Made by a program: the position numbers and the translations under genes. Below the pieces are notes generated by a model. The model saw only the letters and a program-made list of their open reading frames with translations. It searched no databases and was not told the DNA's origin. Shown here one piece after another: positions 39,176 to 48,355 of a stretch of 64,000 bases of DNA. Source of the DNA: Herbaspirillum sp. AP02 (GTDB lineage Bacteria; Pseudomonadota; Gammaproteobacteria; Burkholderiales; Burkholderiaceae_D); contig NZ_JADWMY010000001.1 of the NCBI RefSeq assembly GCF_015767275.1, forward strand, positions 496,001 to 560,000. The letters run 5' to 3'. Each line of letters starts with the position of its first letter. The stretch's first letter is position 1.

Positions 39176-41728
39176 ATGCCCACTCTCGCCATCACGCTCA
39201 AGAAACAGCTCAAGGCCGCGCGCCAGCAAGCCATCGATGTGTTCCAGTCCAATCACAAGACAGAACAACTGCTGGCGCAATTGCGCCGCAACGTCGATGA
39301 AGCGCTGACCCAAGCCTGGGAAGAACTGGGCATGTCCGGCAATGCCGCGCTGGTGGCCGTGGGCGGCTATGGTCGCGGCGAACTGTTCCCGCATTCGGAC
39401 GTGGATGTGCTGATCCTGCTGGACCAGGCGCCGGACGCCGCCAAGAAGGAAAAGCTGGAGTCGCTGGTGCAACTGTTCTGGGACATTGGCCTGGAAATCG
39501 GCCATAGCATCCGCACCATCGACGAATGCCTGGACGAATCGGCGGCCGACATCACGGTCCAGACCAGCCTGCTGGAAGCGCGTCTGGTCACCGGCAACCG
39601 CGCCCTCTTCAAGCGTCTGCAGGAGCGTTACCACGCCGCGCTCGATCCGCTGGCCTTCTTCCAGGCCAAGACCCTGGAAATGCGCCAGCGCCACGTGAAA
39701 TATGAAGATACCCCCTACAGCCTGGAACCCAACTGCAAGGAAAGCCCCGGTGGGCTGCGCGACCTGCAGGTGATCCTGTGGGTCGCCAAGGCGGCCGGCC
39801 TTGGCAATTCCTGGGGCGAGCTGGCCGAGCATGGCATGCTGACCTCCACGGAGGCGCGCCAGTTGCGCCAGAAGGAACGCGCCTTCAAGGACATCCGCAT
39901 CCGCCTGCACATCCTCACCGACCGCCGCGAAGACCGGCTGGTGTTCGATATCCAGACCCAACTGGCCGAAACCTTCGGCTTCAAGACCACCGATACCCGT
40001 CGTGCCAGCGAATACCTGATGCAGCGCTACTACTGGGCCGCCAAGGCGGTGACCCAGTTGAACACCATCCTGCTGCAGAACATCGAAGCCCACCTGTTCC
40101 CGCAGCAGGCGGTGCCACGCCAGATCAACGAGCGTTTCAACGAGGTCAACGGCTTCCTCGACATCGCCCATGACAAGGTGTTCGAAGACACCCCCTCGGC
40201 CATGCTGGAGGTGTTCCTGGTGCTCTCCGAGCATCCCGAGCTCAAGGACATGTCGGCCCGCACCATGCGCGCCCTCTGGCATGCGCGCTTCAAGATCGAC
40301 AATGCTTTCCGCAACGATCCGCACAACCATCGCCTGTTCATGCAGATCATCCAGAGCAAGCGCGGCATCACCCATGCCCTGCGCGGGATGAACGCAACCA
40401 GCGTGCTGGGCCGCTACCTGCCCAATTTCCGCCAGATCGTCGGGCAGATGCAGCACGACCTGTTCCACGTCTACACGGTGGACCAGCACATCCTGATGGT
40501 GGTGCGCAATGTACGTCGCTTCACCATGAGCGAACATGCGCATGAATACCCCTTCTGCAGCCAGCTGATGGCCAACTTCGGCCAGCCCTGGGTGCTGTAC
40601 GTCGCCGCCCTGTTCCACGACATCGCCAAGGGGCGTGGCGGCGATCACTCCAAGCTGGGCATGGCCGATGCGCGGGCCTTCTGCCTGCAGCATGGCATTT
40701 CGGAAGAAAACACCGAGCTGATCGTGTTCCTGGTCGAGCAGCACCTGGCCATGTCGCACGTGGCGCAGAAGCAGGACATGTCGGACCCCGACGTCATCAC
40801 CGCCTTCGCCCAGCTGGTCAAGGACGAGCGCCACCTGACCGCGCTCTACCTGCTGACCGTGGCCGATATCCGCGGCACCAGCCCCAAGGTCTGGAACGCC
40901 TGGAAGGGCAAGCTGCTGGAAGACCTGTATCGCATGACCCTGCGCGTGCTGGGCGGCGAAGCGCCCTCGGCCGACCGCGAGCTCAAGAATACCCAGCAGG
41001 AAGCCATCAAGACCCTGCGCCTGTACGGTCTGCCGGCCGACGCCCACGAACAGCTGTGGAAGCAGCTGGACGTGGCCTACTTCCTGCGCCACGACGCCTC
41101 CGATATCGCCTGGCAGACGCGCTGCTTCTACGACAAGGTCGATACTGGAGTGCCGCTGGTACGCTGCCGCCTGGCGCCCATCGGCGAAGGCGTGCAGGTG
41201 GCCGTCTATACGCCCGACCGCCCCGACCTGTTCGCGCGCATCTGCAGCTATTTCGATGAAAAAAGCTTCAGTATCTTCGACGCCAAGATCCACACCACCC
41301 GCAACAACTACGCGCTGGATGCCTTCCTCATCAATGCCCCGGTGTTCGCCAAGAACTACCGCGACATCATCAACCTGATCGAACACGAACTGGGCGCCCT
41401 GCTGCAGTCGGAGCAGCCGCTGCCGCCCCCTTCCAAGGCCCGCCTGTCGCGCCTGTCGCGCACCTTCCCGGTCAATCCCTCGGTGGATCTGCGTCCGGAC
41501 GAACGCGGTCAGTACTACCTGCTGTCGGTCTCGGCCAATGACCGCGCCGGCCTGCTGTACTCGATTTCCAACGTGCTGGCCAAGTACCGGATCAACCTGC
41601 ACACCGCCAAGGTGATGACCCTGGGCGAGCGGGTGGAAGACGTGTTCCTGATCGACGGCCCGGGCCTGTCCCAGCCGCGCAACCAGATCCTGCTGGAAAC
41701 CGAACTATTGCATACCCTGCGCATCTGA
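39176..41728 (+). CDS. glnD: [Protein-PII] uridylyltransferase / uridylyl-removing enzyme
   Basis: 850-residue nitrogen sensor that uridylylates PII proteins when glutamine is low and removes UMP when it is high. The nucleotidyltransferase domain has [19 protein letters not shown] (residues 63-81; Asp75, Asp77). The HD hydrolase domain has [21 protein letters not shown] near 480. Two C-terminal ACT domains bind glutamine (about 655-735, starting [19 protein letters not shown]; and 775-850, starting [21 protein letters not shown]). Full length. Its control of nitrogen status is relevant to the nearby cyanophycin genes, although no direct link is visible. Confidence 0.98.
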   Translation: MPTLAITLKKQLKAARQQAIDVFQSNHKTEQLLAQLRRNVDEALTQAWEELGMSGNAALVAVGGYGRGELFPHSDVDVLILLDQAPDAAKKEKLESLVQLFWDIGLEIGHSIRTIDECLDESAADITVQTSLLEARLVTGNRALFKRLQERYHAALDPLAFFQAKTLEMRQRHVKYEDTPYSLEPNCKESPGGLRDLQVILWVAKAAGLGNSWGELAEHGMLTSTEARQLRQKERAFKDIRIRLHILTDRREDRLVFDIQTQLAETFGFKTTDTRRASEYLMQRYYWAAKAVTQLNTILLQNIEAHLFPQQAVPRQINERFNEVNGFLDIAHDKVFEDTPSAMLEVFLVLSEHPELKDMSARTMRALWHARFKIDNAFRNDPHNHRLFMQIIQSKRGITHALRGMNATSVLGRYLPNFRQIVGQMQHDLFHVYTVDQHILMVVRNVRRFTMSEHAHEYPFCSQLMANFGQPWVLYVAALFHDIAKGRGGDHSKLGMADARAFCLQHGISEENTELIVFLVEQHLAMSHVAQKQDMSDPDVITAFAQLVKDERHLTALYLLTVADIRGTSPKVWNAWKGKLLEDLYRMTLRVLGGEAPSADRELKNTQQEAIKTLRLYGLPADAHEQLWKQLDVAYFLRHDASDIAWQTRCFYDKVDTGVPLVRCRLAPIGEGVQVAVYTPDRPDLFARICSYFDEKSFSIFDAKIHTTRNNYALDAFLINAPVFAKNYRDIINLIEHELGALLQSEQPLPPPSKARLSRLSRTFPVNPSVDLRPDERGQYYLLSVSANDRAGLLYSISNVLAKYRINLHTAKVMTLGERVEDVFLIDGPGLSQPRNQILLETELLHTLRI

Positions 41729-41837
41729 CCCCACCTGCACCGGCAGGGCCGCCGCCAGTCTGGCGCGCCGGCCTTGCCGGCCTTACAATCTCACCCTCGC
41801 CGCTGGCCGGCTCCCTGTTTTTCGCAAGGCAATCCCC

Positions 41838-42584
41838 ATGACTGAACCTGTACGACTTTCCAAACGCATGTCCGAACTCGGCCTGTGCTCGCGCCGCGAG
41901 GCAGACGAATGGATAGAAAAGGGCTGGGTGCGGGTCGACGGCGTGGTGGTGTCGGTGCTGGGCAGCAAGGTGCTGCCGCACCAGAAGGTCACCGTGGAAC
42001 GTCAGGCTAGCGCCGAACAGGCGCAGCGCGTGACGATCCTGATCAACAAGCCCATGGGCTACGTCAGCGGCCAGGCCGAAGACGGCTACAAGCCCGCCGT
42101 GGTGCTGGTCAACGAACAATCGCGCTGGGCCGAAGACCAGACCGACATGCGCTACCACCCGCGCCAGCTGAAGAGCCTGGTACCGGCCGGGCGACTGGAC
42201 ATCGACTCCGTCGGCCTGCTGGTGCTGACCCAGGACGGCCGCATTGCCAAGCAACTGATCGGCGAGGACTCGGCGGTCGACAAGGAATACCTGGTGCGGG
42301 TGCAATACACCCGCCCCGGCAAGCTGCCCGAGTCCGACCTCAAGCGCCTCAACCATGGCCTCATCATGGACGGCAAGCCGCTGCGCCCGGCCAAGGTGGC
42401 CTGGCAGAACGAAGACCAGTTGCGCTTTATCCTGCGTGAAGGCAAGAAACGCCAGATCCGCCGCATGTGCGACATGGTGGGACTGAAGGTGATCGGCCTG
42501 AAACGCGTGCGCATCGGCGGCGTCAAGCTGGGCGAGCTGCCGGTGGGGCAATGGCGCTATCTGCGGCCTGACGAAAAGTTCTAG
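41838..42584 (+). CDS. 23S rRNA pseudouridine synthase, RluF/RsuA family
   Basis: 248-residue enzyme isomerising uridine in rRNA. An S4 RNA-binding domain is at 6-53 (VRLSKRMSELGLCSRREADEWIEKGWVRVDG). The catalytic domain has VPAGRLDIDSVGLLVLTQDG with catalytic Asp121, then KEYLVRV and EGKKRQIRRMCDMVGLKVIGLKRVRIGGVKLG. The pattern is closest to RluF (position 2604), but RluB/RluE-type specificity cannot be excluded. AAGG lies 8 nt before the ATG. Confidence 0.9.
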   Translation: MTEPVRLSKRMSELGLCSRREADEWIEKGWVRVDGVVVSVLGSKVLPHQKVTVERQASAEQAQRVTILINKPMGYVSGQAEDGYKPAVVLVNEQSRWAEDQTDMRYHPRQLKSLVPAGRLDIDSVGLLVLTQDGRIAKQLIGEDSAVDKEYLVRVQYTRPGKLPESDLKRLNHGLIMDGKPLRPAKVAWQNEDQLRFILREGKKRQIRRMCDMVGLKVIGLKRVRIGGVKLGELPVGQWRYLRPDEKF

Positions 42585-42611
42585 AAGTTCAGATCACTGC
42601 CCGCAAACAAG

Positions 42612-42640
42612 AACGGCCCTGACTCACCATCAGGGCCGTT
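42612..42640. terminator. Bidirectional terminator between rluF-like and DUF1854 genes
   Basis: A perfect 11-bp stem AACGGCCCTGA (42612-42622) / TCAGGGCCGTT (42630-42640) has a 7-nt loop. It sits between two converging genes, 27 nt after one stop and 24 nt from the other. T-tracts are short on both sides. Confidence 0.75.
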
Positions 42641-42664
42641 GCTTTGTGCCTGGCAGAAAAAGGA

Positions 42665-43150
42665 TCAGAGGAAGCGATCCAGGATCTTGCGGCTCGTCTT
42701 GTCCAGCGCCTTCTGGTCGCGGATCAGGAACTGGATGCCGTGGCTGTCGGCAATCAGGAGCGCCGGTGCCGCCAGGCGGCGGATATCCTCTTCCCCCTTG
42801 AGGGTGAAGGTCGTGGTGCCACGGGTGGTCTGCACGGTCCAGTCGCTGGGCGTGGCGAAGGTCGAGACGCTGACGATGCGCTCGATCTCGGGCATGAATT
42901 CGCGGCTGGCCAGCTCTTCCTCGATGAACTGGCGCGCGCTCCCGGCGAGCTCATCCAACGTATCGATCCAGGCCAGTTCATGGCCATCGCTGCTGACCAG
43001 CGACAGGCCGCGATCCGGCGCAGAGACCGGAAAGGCACGCACCGGAATCACGTTCTCATGGGCCACGCCGTCAGCATCGGTGAGCACCAGGCGGCCGAAG
43101 CTATTGCGCTGCAGATGCCAGGACGGCTGGGCAAGGGTGGTAGTGGTCAT
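42665..43150 (-). CDS. DUF1854 protein associated with cyanophycin metabolism
   Basis: 161-residue protein of the DUF1854 family, whose members I know from cyanophycin gene clusters. Visible features are WHLQRNSFGRLVLTDADG, VIPVRAFPVSAPDRGLSLVSSDGHELAWIDTLDEL and FMPEIERIVSVSTFATPSDWTVQTTRG, with a tail similar to VLIADSHGIQFLIRDQKALDKTSRKILDRFL. No signal peptide or membrane span; it should be cytosolic. It begins 4 nt after the ABC transporter stop, so the two are one operon. It may act on or regulate the transporter. Biochemical function is unknown. Confidence 0.85.
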   Translation of the reverse strand: MTTTTLAQPSWHLQRNSFGRLVLTDADGVAHENVIPVRAFPVSAPDRGLSLVSSDGHELAWIDTLDELAGSARQFIEEELASREFMPEIERIVSVSTFATPSDWTVQTTRGTTTFTLKGEEDIRRLAAPALLIADSHGIQFLIRDQKALDKTSRKILDRFL

Positions 43151-43154
43151 GGCT

Positions 43155-45437
43155 TCAATCGCCCTTCTCTTCGTCGCTCACCGAGACGTCGGCATCCCCG
43201 TCGGGATTGCGCGCCTGGGCCTGGTAGAGCTTGTAGTAATGCCCTTCGCGGGCCATCAGTTCTTCATGATTGCCGACCTCGACCACCTGGCCGCGATCCA
43301 GCACCACCAGGCGGTCCGCCTTGCGCAGCGTGGACAGGCGGTGGGCAATGGCGATCGTGGTCCGGCCTTGCACCAGGTTGTCCAGGGCTTTCTGGATTTC
43401 CTTTTCGGTGGTGGTATCGACCGAGGAAGTGGCCTCATCCAGGATCAGGATGCGCGGATCGATCAGCAGCGCCCGTGCAATCGAGATGCGCTGGCGCTCG
43501 CCGCCCGACAGCGCCTGCCCGCGTTCGCCGACCAGCGAATCGTAACCCTGCGGCAGGCGCAGGATGAATTCGTGGGCATGGGCGGCACGGGCGGCGGCGA
43601 TGATTTCCTCGCGGCTGGCCTCGGGCTTGCCGTAGGCGATGTTCTCGGCGATCGTGCCGAAGAACAGGAAAGGCTCCTGCAGCACCAGCCCGATGTTGCG
43701 GCGGTATTCGGAAATCGGCAGCGAGCGGATGTCCACGCCATCGATGCGGATCGCCCCTTCGGAGACATCGTAGAAACGGCAGATCAGGTTGACCATGGTC
43801 GACTTGCCCGAACCGCTGTGGCCGACCAGGCCGATCATCTCGCCCGGGGCAATCGACAGGCTCATGTTGCGGATCACCGCGCGGTTGCCGTAGCGGAAGC
43901 CGATATTGCGTACTTCGATGGCACCCTGCACCTTTTCCAGGTGCACCGGGTTGGCCGGCTCCGGCACGCTGGAGACGTGATCCAGGATGTCGAAGATGCG
44001 CTTGGCGCCGGCGGCCGCCTTCTGCGTGACCGACACGATGCGGCTCATCGAATCCAGGCGCGTATAGAAGCGGCTGATGTAGGCCAGGAAGGCCGTCAGC
44101 ACACCCACCGTGATCTGGTTGCTGGAGACCTGCCAGATCCCGAACACCCACACCACCAGCAGACCCACTTCGGTCAGGAAGGTGACGGTCGGCGTAAACA
44201 GCGACCAGATCTTGTTGACCCGGTCATTGACCATCAGGTTGTGGCGGTTGGCCTCGCGAAAACGGGCCACTTCGCGCTTTTCCTGGGCGAAGGCCTTGAC
44301 CACGCGGATGCCGGGGATGGTATCGGCCAGCACGTTGGTCACCTCAGACCAGATGCGGTCGATCTTCTCGAAGCCGTGACGCAGGCGGTCGCGCACCACA
44401 TGGATCATCCAGGCGATGAAGGGCAGCGGCAACAGGGTCACCAGCGCCAGCCAGGGATTGATGGAGATCAGGATGGCCGCCGTCATGATGATCATCAGCA
44501 CATCAATGGCGAAGTCCAGCAGGTGCAGCGAAAGGAAGACGCAGATGCGGTCGGTCTCGGAGCCGATGCGCGCCATCAGGTCGCCGGTACGCTTGCCGCC
44601 GAAATATTCCTGCGACAGCCGCAGCAGGTGCGCATAGGTGGTGGTGCGCAGGTCGGCCCCGATGCGCTCGGACACCAGCGCCAGGATGTAGGTGCGCGCC
44701 CAGCCCAGGCCCCAGGCCAGCAGCGCCGCGCCCAGCAGGCCCGACAGATAGAGCGTGGCCAGATGGGTATCGATGGGCGTACCGTTCTGGAACGGGATCA
44801 GTACATTGTCCATCAGCGGCATGGTCATGTAGGGCGGCACCAGGGTGGCGGCAGTCGAGGCCAGCGTCAGCAGGAAGCCCAGCAGCAGCGAGCCCTTGTA
44901 GGGCTTGGCAAAGCGCGACAGGCGGAACAGCGCCCAGGTGGACGGCGGCGCTTCCTTGGTCTCGGGGCAGATGGCACAGGTTTCCTGGCCTTCCGGCAGG
45001 ACCGCCTTGCAGGTTGGGCAGACATCGCCCTCCTCCTCAGCCTGCACGCCCGAGGCCAGCAGGTCGCGTTGCTGCTCGAACAACTTGATCAGGCGCAGCG
45101 CCTGCGGGTTCTGCGCCAGCGTGTAGCGCCAGGCCGCCAGGCGGCCAGCACTGTCGCACAGTTCCAGCGTCCCCACGCCAGCATGGTCATGGTGTTTCAA
45201 TTGCAGATCGGATCCGTAGGTCCATTCCTGCCAGACGCGACCGTCGGCAGAGCTGGAGAGCAGGCGGCGGTCGGTCGCCAGCACCAGCGAACGGGAGAAT
45301 TGCAGCTGGGCGTCCAGGTCCAGGTCCAGTTCCAGCCAGGCCAGCACGGCTTCGCCAGGCGCCAGGCGGGCAGCGGTTTCCGTTTGCCAGCGCTCGGGCA
45401 GGCTGGCGGTCGCGGAAGGATGTGAGTCAGTAGTCAT
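43155..45437 (-). CDS. ABC exporter with N-terminal PH-like region and zinc ribbon (cyanophycin-associated)
   Basis: 760-residue half-size ABC exporter with an unusual front end. Residues about 22-128 look like a small PH/GRAM-type beta domain (LVLATDRRLL; VWQEWTYGSDLQLKHHDHAG; GRLAAWRYTL). Residues 140-157 are a zinc ribbon (Cys140, Cys143, Cys154, Cys157; CPTC-x10-CAIC). The six-helix membrane domain is at about 183-480 and the ATPase at 505-745, with Walker A GHSGSGKST (539-547), signature LSGGE (643-647), Walker B ILILDE (663-668) and His699. It is divergent from the cphA genes and in operon with DUF1854. The substrate is unknown; a role in cyanophycin handling is inferred from neighbours. 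Confidence 0.88.
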   Translation of the reverse strand: MTTDSHPSATASLPERWQTETAARLAPGEAVLAWLELDLDLDAQLQFSRSLVLATDRRLLSSSADGRVWQEWTYGSDLQLKHHDHAGVGTLELCDSAGRLAAWRYTLAQNPQALRLIKLFEQQRDLLASGVQAEEEGDVCPTCKAVLPEGQETCAICPETKEAPPSTWALFRLSRFAKPYKGSLLLGFLLTLASTAATLVPPYMTMPLMDNVLIPFQNGTPIDTHLATLYLSGLLGAALLAWGLGWARTYILALVSERIGADLRTTTYAHLLRLSQEYFGGKRTGDLMARIGSETDRICVFLSLHLLDFAIDVLMIIMTAAILISINPWLALVTLLPLPFIAWMIHVVRDRLRHGFEKIDRIWSEVTNVLADTIPGIRVVKAFAQEKREVARFREANRHNLMVNDRVNKIWSLFTPTVTFLTEVGLLVVWVFGIWQVSSNQITVGVLTAFLAYISRFYTRLDSMSRIVSVTQKAAAGAKRIFDILDHVSSVPEPANPVHLEKVQGAIEVRNIGFRYGNRAVIRNMSLSIAPGEMIGLVGHSGSGKSTMVNLICRFYDVSEGAIRIDGVDIRSLPISEYRRNIGLVLQEPFLFFGTIAENIAYGKPEASREEIIAAARAAHAHEFILRLPQGYDSLVGERGQALSGGERQRISIARALLIDPRILILDEATSSVDTTTEKEIQKALDNLVQGRTTIAIAHRLSTLRKADRLVVLDRGQVVEVGNHEELMAREGHYYKLYQAQARNPDGDADVSVSDEEKGD

Positions 45438-46081
45438 GTAACGGCAACGTTGAGGCCCGAAGTGAGCAGTTTGGCTATTGTTTTATGGATGAGCAGGTCT
45501 CGTCGGACCGCTTGCAACGCCTCAGCGGCGAGCAGCGCGCGATTATAGCGCAGCGCCCTTCGCTCCCCGCCGGCATCGTGCATGCCAGGTGGGCGACCAG
45601 CGTCATCCGATAACGCGAGAACCGGCAAATCGGTGCACCGGGGCAGACATCGATAGATGCTTTCCCGTCCGATGCGAATGACATGACGCCGTCGCCGAAG
45701 CGTTTTTTGTGTCCGGCTTAGCACGATCGGGGAACAGTCTGCGACAATATCGTTCACTTCCTTCCCCCCTGCATAAATACACAGATGACTTTCGTCCCGT
45801 TCCTGCGCCCCGTTGATCCGCCGCCCGGACCGAGGCCAGGCAGTCGCCTTTCTCCCAGACAAGAAAATCAGGCGTCGTTCTGTCGTATCCAGTAAACCAA
45901 ACGCCGCCCTGCGCGTTAGTGAACCATGCGCTATTCTGACAGAGTGCTGACCGGCCTGCGCCGGGCTTCACATGACGGCGGCGACAAATGTATCTGCGGT
46001 ACCTGCAGTACGGGCAGCATCGGCACTTCAGCAGCTTCGGCAATCCAGGCTTAGGCCAACACAGCGGCACACCAACCACAC
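45438..46081. other. Divergent regulatory region between ABC exporter and cphA' (644 bp)
   Basis: No convincing gene. Short open frames on both strands lack ribosome-binding sites and family features. It should hold the promoters of both arms of the cyanophycin locus. TATTCT at 45932-45937 is a possible -10 towards cphA'. I searched for a sigma-54 site (GG-N10-GC) and found only near-misses. The region is long enough for several regulator sites, which I could not identify. Confidence 0.5.
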
Positions 46082-48280
46082 ATGAAAAATATCGAATTCC
46101 TCCGTTTCCTGAACCTCAAGGGTCCGAACATCTGGACTTACCGTTCCGCTCTCGAAGTGTGGATCGATATCGGCGAACTGGAAGACTGCCCCTCCAACAC
46201 CATTCCCGGCTTCCCGGACCGCCTGACCACCTGGCTGCCGACCCTGATCGAACACCGCTGCAGCTATGAAGAGCGCGGCGGCTTCGTGCGCCGCCTGCAC
46301 GAGGGCACCTGGCCCGGCCACATCCTGGAACACGTCACCCTGGAACTGCAGAACCTGGCCGGCCTGCCCGGCGGCTTCGGCAAGGCCCGCGAAACCAATG
46401 TTCGGGGCGTCTACAAGGTGGTGGTGCGTGCCCGCCACGAAACCGTCACCCGCGCCGCCCTCTTCGCCGCCCGCGATCTGGTGATGGCTGCCATCGAAGA
46501 TCGTCCTTACGACCTCGACGGCACCCTCTCCAAGCTGCGCCGCATGGTGGACCGCCTGTGCCTGGGCCCCAGCACCGCCTGCATCGTGGACGCCGCCGAC
46601 GAGCGCCGCATCCCCACCATCCGCCTGTCCGAAGGCAACCTGGTGCAACTGGGCCACGGCTGCAAGTCACGTCGCATCTGGACTGCCGAATCCGACCAGA
46701 CCAGCGCCATCGCCGAAGGCATCTCGCGCGACAAGGACCTGACCAAGTCGCTGCTGGAGACCTGCGGCGTACCCGTCCCTGAAGGTCGTCTGGTGGAAAG
46801 CCCCGAAGACGCCTGGGATGCTGCCCAGGACATCGGCCTGCCGGTGGTCGTCAAGCCCTGCGATGCCAACCATGGCCGTGGCGTCTTCATCGACCTGAAC
46901 ACCCGCGAGGAAATCGAGACCGCCTACAAGGTCGCGCTGGAAGAAGGCAGCGGTGTACTGGTCGAACGCTTCGTGCCAGGCCTGGAACACCGCCTGCTGA
47001 TCGTCGGCGGCAAGCTGGCTGCAGCGGCCCGTGGCGAACCCATCTTCATCGTCGGCGATGGCAAGTCCACCGTCCAGGACTTGCTGGACGAACTGAACCG
47101 CGACCCGCGTCGCGGCCTGCTGGAAGAACATCTGCTGGACCCGGTACTGCTGGAACGCGAACCGGCTGCCGCGCTGGAACTGCAACGCCAGGAGCTGACC
47201 ACCGAGTCGATCCCCGCCGCCGGCCGCCGCATCCTGTTGCTGCGCAATGGCAACGTTTCCTCCGACATCACCGACCTGGTCCACCCCAGCGTGGCCGCCG
47301 CCGCCTCGCTGGCCGCACGCATCGTCGGCCTGGACATCGCCGGCGTGGACATCGTGGCCGAAGACATCTCGCGCCCGCTGGCCGACCAGGGCGGTGCCAT
47401 CGTCGAAGTCAATGCCGGCCCCGGCCTGCTGATGCACTTGAAGCCTTCCGACGGCAAGCCGCGTCCGGTTGGCGAGGCCATCATCGACAACCTGTTCGGC
47501 CCGGAAGAAAACGGCCGCATCCCCATCGTCGGCGTCACCGGCACCCACGGCAAGACCACCATCTCGCGCCTGATCGCGCGCATCGTGCACCTCTCGGGCA
47601 AGCACGTGGGCCTGGCCTGCGGCGATGGCCTGTACTTCGGCGAACGCCAGATCGAACGCGGCAACCGCGCCAACTGGGATGCCGCGCACCGCGTGCTGCT
47701 GAACCGCGCCGTGGAAGCCGCCGTGTTCGAGAACGGCAGCGCTGCCGTCCTGGCCGAAGGCCTGGCCTACGACCGCTGCCTGGTAGGCGTGGTCGCCAAC
47801 ATCGACCCCAACGACAGCCTGCCCGAGTTCTACATCGAGAACGCCGAACAGATCGCCACCAAGGTCAAGCGCACCCAGGTCGACCTGGTCCTGCCCGATG
47901 GCGCGGCCGTGCTCAATGCCGACGACCCGCTGGTGGCCGACATGGCCCAGCTGTGCGATGGCGAGGTGATCTTCTTCAGCACCGACCCGGCCTCCGAACT
48001 GCTGGCCGGCCACTTGAAGGAAGGCGGCCGCGCCGTGTTCCTGCGCGGCGGGGACCTGATCCAGGCCGACGGCCAACGCGAATGCAAGGTCAGCTCGGTG
48101 GATGCCATCCCGCTGACCGAAAACGGCGCCGTCGCCTATCAGGTCGAGAACGTGCTGGCCGCCGTAGGTGCTGCCTGGGCGCTGGGCATCGGCCCCGAAG
48201 TGATTCGCGCCGGCATCGAGCTCTTCGGTACCGAACGGGCCGAAGAGCAAGGCCTGAAGTTCAAGAGCCAGGTGGCATAA
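46082..48280 (+). CDS. Cyanophycin synthetase-like protein CphA' (short form)
   Basis: 732-residue ATP-dependent peptide-polymer synthetase relative. The N-terminal domain (1-160), ATP-grasp domain (about 215-475; VVVKPCDANHGRGVFID, AIVEVNAGPGLLMH) and central Mur-ligase domain (P-loop GTHGKTT, 487-493) are present. The protein ends at the point where CphA begins its last 150 residues, so the C-terminal Mur-type domain (ADYGHNP in CphA) is absent. No leftover coding sequence follows, so this is a family form rather than a frameshift. It is paired with full-length cphA 75 nt downstream, as in other betaproteobacteria. Confidence 0.92.
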   Translation: MKNIEFLRFLNLKGPNIWTYRSALEVWIDIGELEDCPSNTIPGFPDRLTTWLPTLIEHRCSYEERGGFVRRLHEGTWPGHILEHVTLELQNLAGLPGGFGKARETNVRGVYKVVVRARHETVTRAALFAARDLVMAAIEDRPYDLDGTLSKLRRMVDRLCLGPSTACIVDAADERRIPTIRLSEGNLVQLGHGCKSRRIWTAESDQTSAIAEGISRDKDLTKSLLETCGVPVPEGRLVESPEDAWDAAQDIGLPVVVKPCDANHGRGVFIDLNTREEIETAYKVALEEGSGVLVERFVPGLEHRLLIVGGKLAAAARGEPIFIVGDGKSTVQDLLDELNRDPRRGLLEEHLLDPVLLEREPAAALELQRQELTTESIPAAGRRILLLRNGNVSSDITDLVHPSVAAAASLAARIVGLDIAGVDIVAEDISRPLADQGGAIVEVNAGPGLLMHLKPSDGKPRPVGEAIIDNLFGPEENGRIPIVGVTGTHGKTTISRLIARIVHLSGKHVGLACGDGLYFGERQIERGNRANWDAAHRVLLNRAVEAAVFENGSAAVLAEGLAYDRCLVGVVANIDPNDSLPEFYIENAEQIATKVKRTQVDLVLPDGAAVLNADDPLVADMAQLCDGEVIFFSTDPASELLAGHLKEGGRAVFLRGGDLIQADGQRECKVSSVDAIPLTENGAVAYQVENVLAAVGAAWALGIGPEVIRAGIELFGTERAEEQGLKFKSQVA

Positions 48281-48355
48281 GGCGCGGCCACCAGCTGCAC
48301 CGGCACCGCAAGACAGACCGATTCAAGATCAAGAGACACCTAGGAAAACTTGTCC

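Noticed and set aside
39005-41602. An 865-codon open frame on the minus strand
   Set aside because: Antisense shadow of glnD, which has all expected domains. The frame has no recognisable motif or ribosome-binding site.
45640-45660. Possible sigma-54 promoter on the minus strand towards the ABC exporter
   Set aside because: GG and GC are separated by 11 rather than 10 bases and the -24 element does not match TGGCAC.
45434-45862. A 142-codon minus-strand frame in the cyanophycin intergenic region
   Set aside because: It overlaps the start of the ABC exporter gene, has no ribosome-binding site, no family pattern and an odd Arg/Cys-rich composition.
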